Positions 53,424 to 61,181 of a stretch of 64,000 bases of DNA are shown here, piece after piece; position 1 is the first letter of the stretch; each line of letters opens with the position of its first letter. The DNA comes from Dyadobacter sp. Leaf189 (GTDB lineage Bacteria; Bacteroidota; Bacteroidia; Cytophagales; Spirosomataceae). Under the pieces are notes generated by a model. That model was not told where the DNA came from. It saw only the letters and a program-made list of their open reading frames with translations, and did not search any database. The stretch covers positions 865,999 to 929,998 of the forward strand of contig NZ_LMPS01000001.1 of the NCBI RefSeq assembly GCF_001424405.1, given 5' to 3'. A program made the translations under genes and the position numbers.

Positions 53424-53454
53424 TAAAAAAAGGCTGATTCTGAGAGAACCAGCC
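53424..53454 (-). terminator. Terminator of the NHL-type propeller gene
   Basis: A 10-bp stem with one mismatch (53445-53454 with 53432-53441) is followed on the minus strand by seven T residues. It lies 12 bases after the stop at 53466. Confidence 0.85.
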
Positions 53455-53465
53455 CGACTAAGCTT

Positions 53466-54527
53466 TTAAACTCTTTCCAGCTTGACTGGATAGGTCTTCT
53501 TCGCATTCCACTGACACACGTAGATATTTTGATCGCCATCCACGCAAACATCGTGGCAATGCATGAAAATAGGTTTCTCCTGAACCATCAATTGTAGCTC
53601 GCCACTTTTATACTCGGGTTTGGTACCTCCCGGATTTGATATCACCTTATTTGATTTGTCAAGGATTGTTACAAAACCTGAATTGGGCGTTTGGTTGAGG
53701 TATCTCAGTCTCGACCAGCAAACACCTGCGAACAGGTTTTCACCATGAAATACCGGGCGGCAGACAAATGCGCCCGGAAGGAATATCGTGCTCAGGTATT
53801 TACCGTCGAGCGAAAAACGCTTGAATGCATTGTGCGCCCTTGAAGTTACCAGCAGGGTAGGGTTGGCCTTATCCCTGTAATCAACAGCGATTCCGTGGGC
53901 TGTCGAAAACTGGGCATCTCCGTCGCCGCTGCCTCCAAATTTGTCAATGAATTCGCCTTTTTGATTGTAGCGTAAAATGTAATTGGAGCCATAACCGTCG
54001 GCAATATATAGTGTCCCGTCAGGTCCAATTGCCGTTTCTGTTGGTTTGAATGGGTCTGTCTCTTTGTATGCACCTACCTTCGACGGATGCTCAATCGTAA
54101 GTAGAACCTTGCCTTTCAGGTCAGTTTTGATGACCTTACCTGTATTCGGATCTGTGATAAACAGGAATTCCTCGCCGTTTGCATTCCAGAGCGTAAGTCC
54201 GTGCCCGCCGGGATATTCGTGCCCCCAGCTTTCCAGCAACTTACCCGACCGGTCGTAGATAAGAATATTGTTCTTAATCTCATCAGTGACCATAATCAGC
54301 CTGCCTTTGCTATCCTGGACCATTTCGTGGCAGTTATTGACAGGAAATTTAGATGCGTCGAGATTGCCCCAACTCTGATTTACCTTGTACCGGAAGTTTC
54401 CGTGCCCGATGGTCTCTCCATCAGCTTTCGGTTTGGCATTAAGAATGTAAAATGGCTTGAATGCAATTGCGGCTGCCGTAGCAGCTGTGACTTTGGCAAA
54501 TTGACGACGGGATGGGGTATAGGACAT
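53466..54527 (-). CDS. Tat-exported NHL-repeat (six-bladed propeller) protein
   Basis: A 353-residue exported protein. The ATG at 54527 gives MSYTPSRRQFAKVTAATAAAIA, a Tat-type signal (SRRQFAK); a GTG 12 codons upstream is less likely. The mature part consists of NHL-type blades: DSKGRLIMVTDEIKNNILIYDRSGKLLESWG, GPDGTLYIADGYGSNYILRYNQKGEFIDKFGGSG, AHGIAVDYRDKANPTLLVTSR and VDGDQNIYVCQWN. This resembles the lyase propeller of peptidylglycine amidating enzymes, but the active-site residues cannot be confirmed here. Tat export suggests a cofactor or metal. It ends in a good terminator. The substrate is unknown. Confidence 0.8.
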   Translation of the reverse strand: MSYTPSRRQFAKVTAATAAAIAFKPFYILNAKPKADGETIGHGNFRYKVNQSWGNLDASKFPVNNCHEMVQDSKGRLIMVTDEIKNNILIYDRSGKLLESWGHEYPGGHGLTLWNANGEEFLFITDPNTGKVIKTDLKGKVLLTIEHPSKVGAYKETDPFKPTETAIGPDGTLYIADGYGSNYILRYNQKGEFIDKFGGSGDGDAQFSTAHGIAVDYRDKANPTLLVTSRAHNAFKRFSLDGKYLSTIFLPGAFVCRPVFHGENLFAGVCWSRLRYLNQTPNSGFVTILDKSNKVISNPGGTKPEYKSGELQLMVQEKPIFMHCHDVCVDGDQNIYVCQWNAKKTYPVKLERV

Positions 54528-54593
54528 GATCTGGACTTTTATCAAAAAAGACAGCCCATTCACATTCTTACTATCACAAAGTTCTGATTCGGG

Positions 54594-55553
54594 CTAGCTT
54601 GCAGAGTAGCGTTTTCCGTAGCGGTTCAGCCAGTCCATCAGGTGGTTCACATCCTGCATCTTGAAAAGCTCGCTTCCGGCATTCATAGTTGCAGCAGTGC
54701 CACAGGCTACGCCCATTCTAACAGCTTCCCGGAAAGATTTACCCTGCGAGAGTGTCCAAACGATGCCCGCCAGCATACTATCTCCTGCGCCTACTGTGCT
54801 TTTGGGCTGCACTGGCGGTGCCGGAATGTGTTCAACCTGATCTTCGGTCACCAGCATTGCGCCCATTGCACCCATTGATACAACGACCACCTCGCATTGT
54901 CCGCGGATGATCAGCGCGCGGGCAGCATCGTCCACCTCGTCCATTTCAAGCTTATCCACACCCACGAGCTCACTTAGCTCCGTGATATTGGGTTTAAGAA
55001 GGTACACACCTGACTCAGCAGCATAACGCAATGCATCTCCGGAAGTATCGGCAATGAACTTGGCACCTTGCTTGTTGGCGATCCTGGATATCTGGCCGTA
55101 AAAGTCCTCGGGAACACCCGGAGGCAAACTGCCGCTGGCAATGATATAGGAAGGTTTTGGGTCAAACTCTTCCATCATTTCTAAAATTGATCTTACTTCG
55201 GTCGGCATCATTTCGCTGCCGGGCATTCCGAACCGGTACTGAAAGCCCGTGCTGGTTTCAAGCACGTGGAAGTTTTCGCGGGTCCATTGCTTGGTTTCAA
55301 TAACCATGGTTTCCACGCCTTCATTTTTAACAAGCTTGTGCAACCTCTGACCAGTAGGACCGCCGATTGTGAAAATGGCGATCGGATTTCCGCCTAACCT
55401 GTGAATGGCCTTCGCCACATTAATCCCCCCACCTCCGGCCTCGAATGTGGGCGTTCCGCAACGGAGCTTATTGTCCGGTACAATTCGGGAAACCTCCGAA
55501 CTTTTGTCGAGCGCAGGATTGATTGTCAGGGTCACAATTGGTCCGGTAGCCAT
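54594..55553 (-). CDS. PfkB-family hexose kinase (1-phosphofructokinase type)
   Basis: A 319-residue ribokinase-fold kinase. The start MATGPIVTLTINPALDKSSEVSRI is typical of 1-phosphofructokinase/6-phosphofructokinase II proteins. The sugar-binding GGGGINVAKAIHRLGG and the catalytic-loop motif VGAGDSMLAGI (Asp as base) are intact; ADTSGDAL and KPNITELSELVG are also usual. Whether it phosphorylates fructose-1-phosphate, fructose-6-phosphate or tagatose-6-phosphate cannot be told by eye. It is transcribed alone on the minus strand. Confidence 0.9.
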   Translation of the reverse strand: MATGPIVTLTINPALDKSSEVSRIVPDNKLRCGTPTFEAGGGGINVAKAIHRLGGNPIAIFTIGGPTGQRLHKLVKNEGVETMVIETKQWTRENFHVLETSTGFQYRFGMPGSEMMPTEVRSILEMMEEFDPKPSYIIASGSLPPGVPEDFYGQISRIANKQGAKFIADTSGDALRYAAESGVYLLKPNITELSELVGVDKLEMDEVDDAARALIIRGQCEVVVVSMGAMGAMLVTEDQVEHIPAPPVQPKSTVGAGDSMLAGIVWTLSQGKSFREAVRMGVACGTAATMNAGSELFKMQDVNHLMDWLNRYGKRYSAS

Positions 55554-55681
55554 AAAAATGCTGTATGTTAGTTTAAACCTCGAAGGCGGAACAACTTATC
55601 ACTTAATTTACGCGAATAAAAGAAAAAAAGTGATTGCCGATGCAGCCTTCTTGATATGTTCACATAACCCCGGCATTTTAT

Positions 55682-56449
55682 TCAGTATTGCCCGTCGCTC
55701 ACTTCCCAGCCGCCATCGACAGATAAGTTCTGTCCGGTAGTGAATTTTGAATAATCAGACATGAAATAGACAGCAGCCCCATCCAGATCGCCCGGTACAC
55801 CATAGCGACCTCCGTCGAGTGACTGTTTGCTGGTGACAAACTGTTCAGATTCCTTGCCTTCAACTCCCTCAATGATACCTGGCGAGAGCACATTCACCCT
55901 GATATTTTTAGATGCGTAAGAAGAAGCGATGGATTTAGAGAAGCCAAGTACCGCCGACTTTGCGGTAGCATAAGCATGGTTTGAGAACTGGGAAGAAGGA
56001 TAAAAGCCCAGTACCGAGCTCATGTTCAGTATGCTGCCACCTTTGTTCATTCCCATAAATGTCCGGATTGCTGCCTGGTTTGACAGCATCAGCGAAGTCA
56101 GGTTCCAGTCAAGTGTTTTGTGCCAGCCTTCAAGCGAAAGCTCGTGCAAAGGTCCGTCACCAAATTTCTCTCCGCCACCGCCTGCAACATGGTATAGGCC
56201 GTCGAAACTACCGAATTCGCGGATACAGAGTTGTATCGCTTCCATTGCGGTTTGCGGGTGAGTAGCATCGGCCTGCTTGGCGCGAGCGGTGCTTCCGAGC
56301 TGCAACTCAGCAACAAGGCAGTTTTCAGGGTTTCGCCCGACCACAACCACGTTTGCTCCGCTTCTTACAAATGCCCTGGCCGCAGAAAACCCCAGACCGG
56401 TTGTTCCTCCTATGACCACAATCGATTTATTACCCAGCCAATTTTCCAT
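55682..56449 (-). CDS. SDR-family oxidoreductase
   Basis: A 255-residue short-chain dehydrogenase. The ATG at 56449 (MENWLGNKSIVVIGGTTGLG) is preferred to a GTG two codons upstream. The cofactor motif reads GGTTGLG instead of TGGxxGIG. The Asn of the NNAG-type motif is replaced: the segment reads HVAGGGGEKFGDG. Downstream SSVLGFYPSSQFSNHAYATAKSAV provides Ser, Tyr and Lys, and TGQNLSVDGGW closes the protein. The substrate is unknown. It is followed by the pfkB gene after a 128-base gap. Confidence 0.87.
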   Translation of the reverse strand: MENWLGNKSIVVIGGTTGLGFSAARAFVRSGANVVVVGRNPENCLVAELQLGSTARAKQADATHPQTAMEAIQLCIREFGSFDGLYHVAGGGGEKFGDGPLHELSLEGWHKTLDWNLTSLMLSNQAAIRTFMGMNKGGSILNMSSVLGFYPSSQFSNHAYATAKSAVLGFSKSIASSYASKNIRVNVLSPGIIEGVEGKESEQFVTSKQSLDGGRYGVPGDLDGAAVYFMSDYSKFTTGQNLSVDGGWEVSDGQY

Positions 56450-56490
56450 TTTCACTATTCATTTTTATTGCAAAATAGGATTATTGGGGT

Positions 56491-56529
56491 AAAAAATAAA
56501 ACGCCTGGCATCTTGAAGATACCAGGCGC
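56491..56529 (-). terminator. Terminator of clpX
   Basis: A 13-bp stem with one wobble position (CGCCTGG core; arms about 56502-56514 and 56516-56528) is followed on the minus strand by a T-rich run. It lies 23 bases after the clpX stop. Confidence 0.82.
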
Positions 56530-56551
56530 CACTTACTATGAAGTCAATTGT

Positions 56552-57796
56552 CTAGGCCACAGAGCGTAGCACCGACATTGCTGATTTCTCAAACTTATCT
56601 TTTGCATAGTCCAAGGAAAGAGTGAAATCTTTCACATCCGTTTGCGAAGGCAGGTCAAACATCGCGTCGGTCATAATTGATTCGCAAATCGAGCGAAGTC
56701 CGCGGGCACCCAGTTTGTAAGTCATTGCCTGATCAACAATGTAATCCAGCACTGCGTCTTCAAAATGCAAATTGATGCCCTCCATTGCGAAAAGTTTACT
56801 GTACTGCTTCACCAATGCATTTTTCGGTTCTGTCAGAATGCGGCGCAGTGTTTCGCGATCAAGCGGGTTTAAATGCGTGAGCACAGGCAAGCGACCGATC
56901 AGCTCTGGGATCAAACCGAAAGATTTAAGGTCCATTGCCGTTACATAGCGCATCAAATTTCCTTTGTCGAAAATCTCGATGATCCTGTTATCACCTGAAA
57001 AACCGATCGGACGGGTATTAATGCGTTTTCCAATATGTCTTTCAATGCCGTCAAATGCGCCTCCGCAGATGAAAAGAATGTTTTCGGTATTAAGGGTAAT
57101 CATTTTCTGGTCGGGGTGCTTGCGGCCGCCTTGCGGGGGTACATTCACGATAGAGCCCTCCAGCAATTTCAAAAGCGCCTGCTGTACACCTTCGCCGCTT
57201 ACATCGCGTGTAATGGAAGGGTTATCTGACTTACGTGCAATTTTGTCGATCTCATCAATGTAAACGATACCGCGTTCAGCAGCTTCTACATTGTAATCGG
57301 CAGCTTGCAGCAAGCGTGTTAAAATCGTTTCAACATCTTCCCCAACATAACCTGCTTCCGTAACAACAGTTGCATCAGCCACGCAAAAAGGCACTTGTAG
57401 TATCCGGGCAATGGATTTGGCAAGATAAGTTTTGCCGGTACCCGTTTCGCCCACCATAATGATATTCGATTTTTCAATCACAACATCATCTTCGGTAGTT
57501 GCCTGGTTGAGCCTTTTGTAATGATTATATACAGCAACGGCCAGCGAGCGTTTCGCTTCATCCTGACCTATTACGTATTGTTCGAGAAAGTGCTTGATTT
57601 CGGACGGGGGAATGGGTTTCAGCTTAGGTAGCTTGCCCTTTTTTTCCTTCTTATCTTCTTTTGCCCCTAATTCTTCCGTGATCACCTGATGCCCCTGGGC
57701 AATGCAGTGATTACATATATGTGCATCTATTCCGGAAAGTAATAAATCGACTTCGTTTTTCTTACGTCCGCAGAACGAACAGCTTACTTGTGCCAT
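56552..57796 (-). CDS. clpX: ATP-dependent Clp protease ATP-binding subunit ClpX
   Basis: The AAA+ unfoldase that feeds proteins to ClpP. The 414 residues have the N-terminal zinc-binding domain ([17 protein letters not shown]...CNHC), a linker, Walker A GETGTGKT, the pore loop YVGEDVE, Walker [12 protein letters not shown] and sensor [16 protein letters not shown]. It is separated from clpP by 248 bases that carry the clpP terminator, so the two are independent transcripts although neighbouring. All functional motifs are intact. Confidence 0.97.
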   Translation of the reverse strand: MAQVSCSFCGRKKNEVDLLLSGIDAHICNHCIAQGHQVITEELGAKEDKKEKKGKLPKLKPIPPSEIKHFLEQYVIGQDEAKRSLAVAVYNHYKRLNQATTEDDVVIEKSNIIMVGETGTGKTYLAKSIARILQVPFCVADATVVTEAGYVGEDVETILTRLLQAADYNVEAAERGIVYIDEIDKIARKSDNPSITRDVSGEGVQQALLKLLEGSIVNVPPQGGRKHPDQKMITLNTENILFICGGAFDGIERHIGKRINTRPIGFSGDNRIIEIFDKGNLMRYVTAMDLKSFGLIPELIGRLPVLTHLNPLDRETLRRILTEPKNALVKQYSKLFAMEGINLHFEDAVLDYIVDQAMTYKLGARGLRSICESIMTDAMFDLPSQTDVKDFTLSLDYAKDKFEKSAMSVLRSVA

Positions 57797-57987
57797 TGAA
57801 TTTGTTTATACAGTGGTGAATTACCCGGTTCGCTGAGTTTATTTATTATTAGCAACAGCCAAGACCGTGTTAACAAGAAGGTTTACATTATTGTTTCCAA
57901 ACGCCGCACATTTTGCAGCCAATCGAAAGGATATTACAAATTTCCGGTTTTTTGACCGGGTTACCAAAAGAAAATGAGGCTAATGCA

Positions 57988-58026
57988 TAAAAAAGCACCC
58001 TGACAAGCTGGTTGTCAGGGTGCTTT
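57988..58026 (-). terminator. Terminator of clpP
   Basis: A perfect 15-bp stem (58026-58012 with 58006-57992; core GCACCCTGACAA) and a five-base loop is followed on the minus strand by a T run. It lies 18 bases after the clpP stop. Confidence 0.92.
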
Positions 58027-58044
58027 CAGCAAATCAAAAATGGC

Positions 58045-58719
58045 TTATTTGTCTCTTGTCAAAACCTCGTCGATCAAACCGTATTCCTTCGCTTCTGTCG
58101 CTTTCAGCCACTTGTCACGGTCAGAATCCAATGCGATTTGCTCCGGTGTCTGGCCGGTATGGTTGGCAAGGATTTCGTACAATTCGTGACGCAGCTTAAC
58201 AATCTCGCGGGTTGTAATTTCGATATCAACCGAAGTTCCCTGCGCACCTCCCGAAGGCTGGTGGATCATCACACGTGCATGAGGAAGCGCCGAACGTTTT
58301 CCGGCAGCGCCGCCCGCCAGCAATACCGCGCCCATGGAGGCAGCGAGGCTGGTACAAACAGTTGCTACGTCTGGACGTACATATTGCATGGTGTCATAGA
58401 TTCCCAAACCTGCATACACAGAACCGCCCGGGCTGTTGATGTACATCAGGATATCTTTCTTAGGATCGGCTGATTCGAGGAAGAGCAACTGTGCGACAAT
58501 GATATTCGCAATATTATCGTCCACACCAGTTCCCATGAAAATGATGCGGTCGGCCATCAAACGAGAGAAAACGTCAACTTCACGGAAGTTCATCGGACGT
58601 TCCTCGATCACCGAGCGGGTCATATTTTCAACGGTGTGGTTCATATAACCGTCCACTGAAAGGCCATTCACGCCAAGGTGGTGGACAGCATATTTTCTAA
58701 ATTCATTTCCGTAATTCAT
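58045..58719 (-). CDS. clpP: ATP-dependent Clp protease proteolytic subunit ClpP
   Basis: The serine peptidase chamber that works with ClpX. The 224-residue protein contains [44 protein letters not shown], the nucleophile in [15 protein letters not shown], the catalytic His in [13 protein letters not shown] and the Asp in the following EITTREI region. It starts [19 protein letters not shown]; a short N-terminal propeptide is plausible. It lies between the XRE gene and clpX in the usual tig-clpP-clpX order. Confidence 0.97.
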   Translation of the reverse strand: MNYGNEFRKYAVHHLGVNGLSVDGYMNHTVENMTRSVIEERPMNFREVDVFSRLMADRIIFMGTGVDDNIANIIVAQLLFLESADPKKDILMYINSPGGSVYAGLGIYDTMQYVRPDVATVCTSLAASMGAVLLAGGAAGKRSALPHARVMIHQPSGGAQGTSVDIEITTREIVKLRHELYEILANHTGQTPEQIALDSDRDKWLKATEAKEYGLIDEVLTRDK

Positions 58720-58962
58720 CGGTAAACTTAATTTTAATTGAGTTTATATTTAAAGGGCAACGACTATCAGAACAAAAAGCAATATATGTTAGTTTCTGAT
58801 TAAAAACCTGCCTGCTGAATAATCGGCTTGCACAAAATTGACTAATTCATCGGGAAAACCTTGTCAATTCCTGCGATAAATTCTCGGAATTTGCGAGGAG
58901 CAGGAGCGGGGCAGTTAAGTACATTGCATTTGAAAAGTTTGAAAAAGATAAACACGGCGACC

Positions 58963-59340
58963 ATGAGCGCAGCAGCTAACTTATCAGAGAAAATCCGGTT
59001 GATCAGGTTACAGAAAGGTCTCTCCCAGGAAAATATGGCAGATATGCTTGGGTTATCCACTACTGCTTACGGTGATCTCGAAAGAGGCAGGACGGAACTG
59101 TCAGTTTCGCGCCTGGAAAACATTGCCAAACTGCTTGACGTAAAACTCCCCGACCTGCTGGGGTTTGATTCGGTTTCGATGTCGGAAACGGATTGGCTCA
59201 GGCAGGAGAATACCCGGCTGCTGGCAGAAAACCGGAGATTGCAGAATGAGCTGGACCAATGGAAGTTGAAATTCAGGCAGTGGTTTGGTGAAGGGATCGT
59301 GCGCGAGCTGGGGCAGCAGCGTGAGCGTATTGGTTTTTAG
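58963..59340 (+). CDS. XRE-family helix-turn-helix regulator
   Basis: A 125-residue DNA-binding protein. The ATG at 58963 (MSAAANLSEKIRLIR) is chosen; the frame is open 34 codons further upstream without domain content. The HTH spans about residues 8-65 (IRLIRLQKGLSQENMADMLGLSTTAYGDLERGRTELSVSRLENIAKLL). The C-terminus is a coiled coil (WLRQENTRLLAENRRLQNELDQWKLKF). It sits, inverted, between tig and clpP, normally adjacent genes. Target genes are unknown; autoregulation or control of the divergent clpP is possible. Confidence 0.87.
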   Translation: MSAAANLSEKIRLIRLQKGLSQENMADMLGLSTTAYGDLERGRTELSVSRLENIAKLLDVKLPDLLGFDSVSMSETDWLRQENTRLLAENRRLQNELDQWKLKFRQWFGEGIVRELGQQRERIGF

Positions 59341-59344
59341 TAAA

Positions 59345-59378
59345 ACAAAAAACACCGCCCCGGTAACCGGAGCGGTGT
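59345..59378. terminator. Shared terminator between XRE gene and tig
   Basis: A 12-bp stem with one mismatch (ACACCGC core, 59352-59363 with 59367-59378) lies between the convergent XRE and tig genes. On the minus strand it is followed by TTTTTTGTTTTA, so it ends tig, and it may also stop the XRE transcript. Confidence 0.78.
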
Positions 59379-59403
59379 CTGATGTATAAAGCTAGTTAGC
59401 TGA

Positions 59404-60753
59404 TTAAGCTGCTACTTCTTCGCCTTTCGCCATTTTCTCGAATTCGCTTACTTCAATGGTTTGTTCGTCGGTAGAAACTTGTCCGCGAATGATATCCATT
59501 ACTTTGTTGTCGAAAACCTGATTGAAAATGCTCGTGTAGTTGTCACGCTCTTTGTCAGCAAGGTAACCCTGTGCAACGCGGTCGATTGTTTCCTTCATAT
59601 TATCGTCATCGCCGTAGATACCGAACTGACCTTTTACCATGTTACGGGTAAATTCAAGGATCTCGGGATATTCTACTTTCACGTTTTCGCGGTCAGCGAT
59701 CTTGTTTTTGATCAGGCTCAGTTTCAACGATTTTTTGAAATCTTCAAACTGCTCTTCGATCTGCTCGCGGGTAAATTTACCTTCGTTGGTACGTTCCAGC
59801 CATTCTTTCAGGAACTCTTCGGGAAGATCGATGGAAATGTTTTCCAGCAATGCATTTTCGATATCGCGACGAAGCAACGCTTCGGTTTCGCGCTCATAGT
59901 TTCCTTTGATGATTTCAAGAACTTTCTCGTTGTACTGCTCTTCGCTTTCAACCTGTCCGGCTCCCAGTACCTTATCAAAAAACTCCTGGTTCAATTCCGC
60001 AGGTGCTGAGCGGGTGATATCTTCTACGGTCAAAACGAAATCGCCTGAAAGTGAACCGATATCTTCTTTTTTCTTGCCGGTCACATGAGCGATCGCCGAC
60101 TCGTCGGTGAATGTATCCTGGATATCAAATGTGATAACATCATCTTTTTTGACACCAATGAACTTTGCAAGTGCTTCTTCTTTAAGCTGCTTGGTAGGGA
60201 TTGCAGTGCGTGTTGTGAATTCGGTTGACTCTTGTTTAAGCTCTCCGAAGATCATATCGCCAGCCTCACTTACTTCAGGGTGAATGCTGTCTGCAAAACG
60301 CTCGCGCAGGCTGTCATTTGTCTTACCAAGCTCCGCATCGTCTACATTGATAGTGTAACGTTTTACTGCAGGCAGTTCTGAAAAATTCACTTCAAAGTCG
60401 CTCGCCATTCCCAGGTCGTAGCTGAACTCAAATTGGCTTGGATTATCCCAGTTCACTTCGGCAGCTTTGTCACGATCAGGGATCGGGTCACCCACTACCT
60501 GTAATTTGTTTTCCCGGATGTAGTTACTCACTGCATTGCTCAGCAGGTTGTTCACCTCGTCAACCAGAATGCTTTTTCCATACATTCTCTGAATTACATG
60601 CGAAGGCACTTTTCCAGGGCGAAAACCTTTCAGGTTTACACGTTTTGAATAATCCTTTATGGTTTTATCAATTTTCGGCTGGTAATCTTCTTTGGTCAGC
60701 GTCACTTTAAGTGAAGCCATTGTAGGCGAGCTTTTTTCTAACAGAACTTCCAT
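59404..60753 (-). CDS. tig: Trigger factor, ribosome-associated folding chaperone
   Basis: Binds the ribosome exit tunnel and shields nascent chains. The 449-residue protein has the N-terminal ribosome-binding region with NLKGFRPGKVPSHVIQRMYG, a middle peptidyl-prolyl isomerase-like part (GDMIFGELKQ, IGVKKDDVITFDI) and a long helical C-terminal arm. It shows no signal peptide. Together with clpP and clpX downstream, this is the widespread tig-clpP-clpX arrangement, here interrupted by an inverted XRE gene. Confidence 0.93.
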   Translation of the reverse strand: MEVLLEKSSPTMASLKVTLTKEDYQPKIDKTIKDYSKRVNLKGFRPGKVPSHVIQRMYGKSILVDEVNNLLSNAVSNYIRENKLQVVGDPIPDRDKAAEVNWDNPSQFEFSYDLGMASDFEVNFSELPAVKRYTINVDDAELGKTNDSLRERFADSIHPEVSEAGDMIFGELKQESTEFTTRTAIPTKQLKEEALAKFIGVKKDDVITFDIQDTFTDESAIAHVTGKKKEDIGSLSGDFVLTVEDITRSAPAELNQEFFDKVLGAGQVESEEQYNEKVLEIIKGNYERETEALLRRDIENALLENISIDLPEEFLKEWLERTNEGKFTREQIEEQFEDFKKSLKLSLIKNKIADRENVKVEYPEILEFTRNMVKGQFGIYGDDDNMKETIDRVAQGYLADKERDNYTSIFNQVFDNKVMDIIRGQVSTDEQTIEVSEFEKMAKGEEVAA

Positions 60754-60798
60754 GTTTCGCTTATGCTAATGGTAATACCTTGGGTAAAACAGAAAAGA

Positions 60799-60838
60799 AA
60801 AATAAAAATGCCCTCAAAACGAAGTCCTGAGGGCATTT
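60799..60838 (-). terminator. Terminator of the tRNA-Leu gene
   Basis: A perfect 11-bp stem AAATGCCCTCA (60828-60838 with 60806-60816) is followed on the minus strand by a T-rich run. It lies about 78 bases after the tRNA 3' end and before tig. Confidence 0.87.
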
Positions 60839-60915
60839 GACGGGTCTTACTACGGAGCAGCACATTTTTCTATATGGGATAGGAATCTGATGCCCCGTCA
60901 TTCCCTTGTAATTTG

Positions 60916-60997
60916 TACGGGCGGAGGGAATCGAACCCCCACGCCTTGCGGCACTAGATCCTAAGTCTAGCACGTCTACCAGTTCCGCCACGCCCGC
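60916..60997 (-). tRNA. tRNA-Leu, anticodon UAG
   Basis: Class II tRNA of 82 bases read on the minus strand. The acceptor stem is GCGGGCG with CGCCCGT (one G-U pair) and discriminator A. The anticodon stem CTAGA/TCTAG encloses the loop CTTAGGA, giving anticodon UAG. A variable arm (TGCCGCAAGGCGT region) and a T arm with TTCGAAT follow. CCA is not encoded. It decodes CUA and, by wobble, CUG and others. Confidence 0.95.
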
Positions 60998-61055
60998 TCA
61001 CTTTTTCCGTCTTCAATCGCAGTTACTATCGTCGCCTGTTCTCGAATTGGGAGTG

Positions 61056-61087
61056 CAAAGGTATTTCTATTTTTTAGATAGATGCAA
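61056..61087 (-). promoter_or_regulatory. Likely promoter of the tRNA-Leu gene
   Basis: On the minus strand TTG (61087-61085), 21 bases, then TACCTTTG (61063-61056), an exact TAnnTTTG fit. The tRNA 5' end is at 60997, so there is a leader of about 50 bases. Confidence 0.55.
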
Positions 61088-61181
61088 GCTTTTTTCAAAA
61101 TTTTATCTTTTGGTAATCCTTTATTGAAAAATGTCGCCGGAATTTGTTATTTTGGTGAAGCATACCAATTAGAAAACATCA

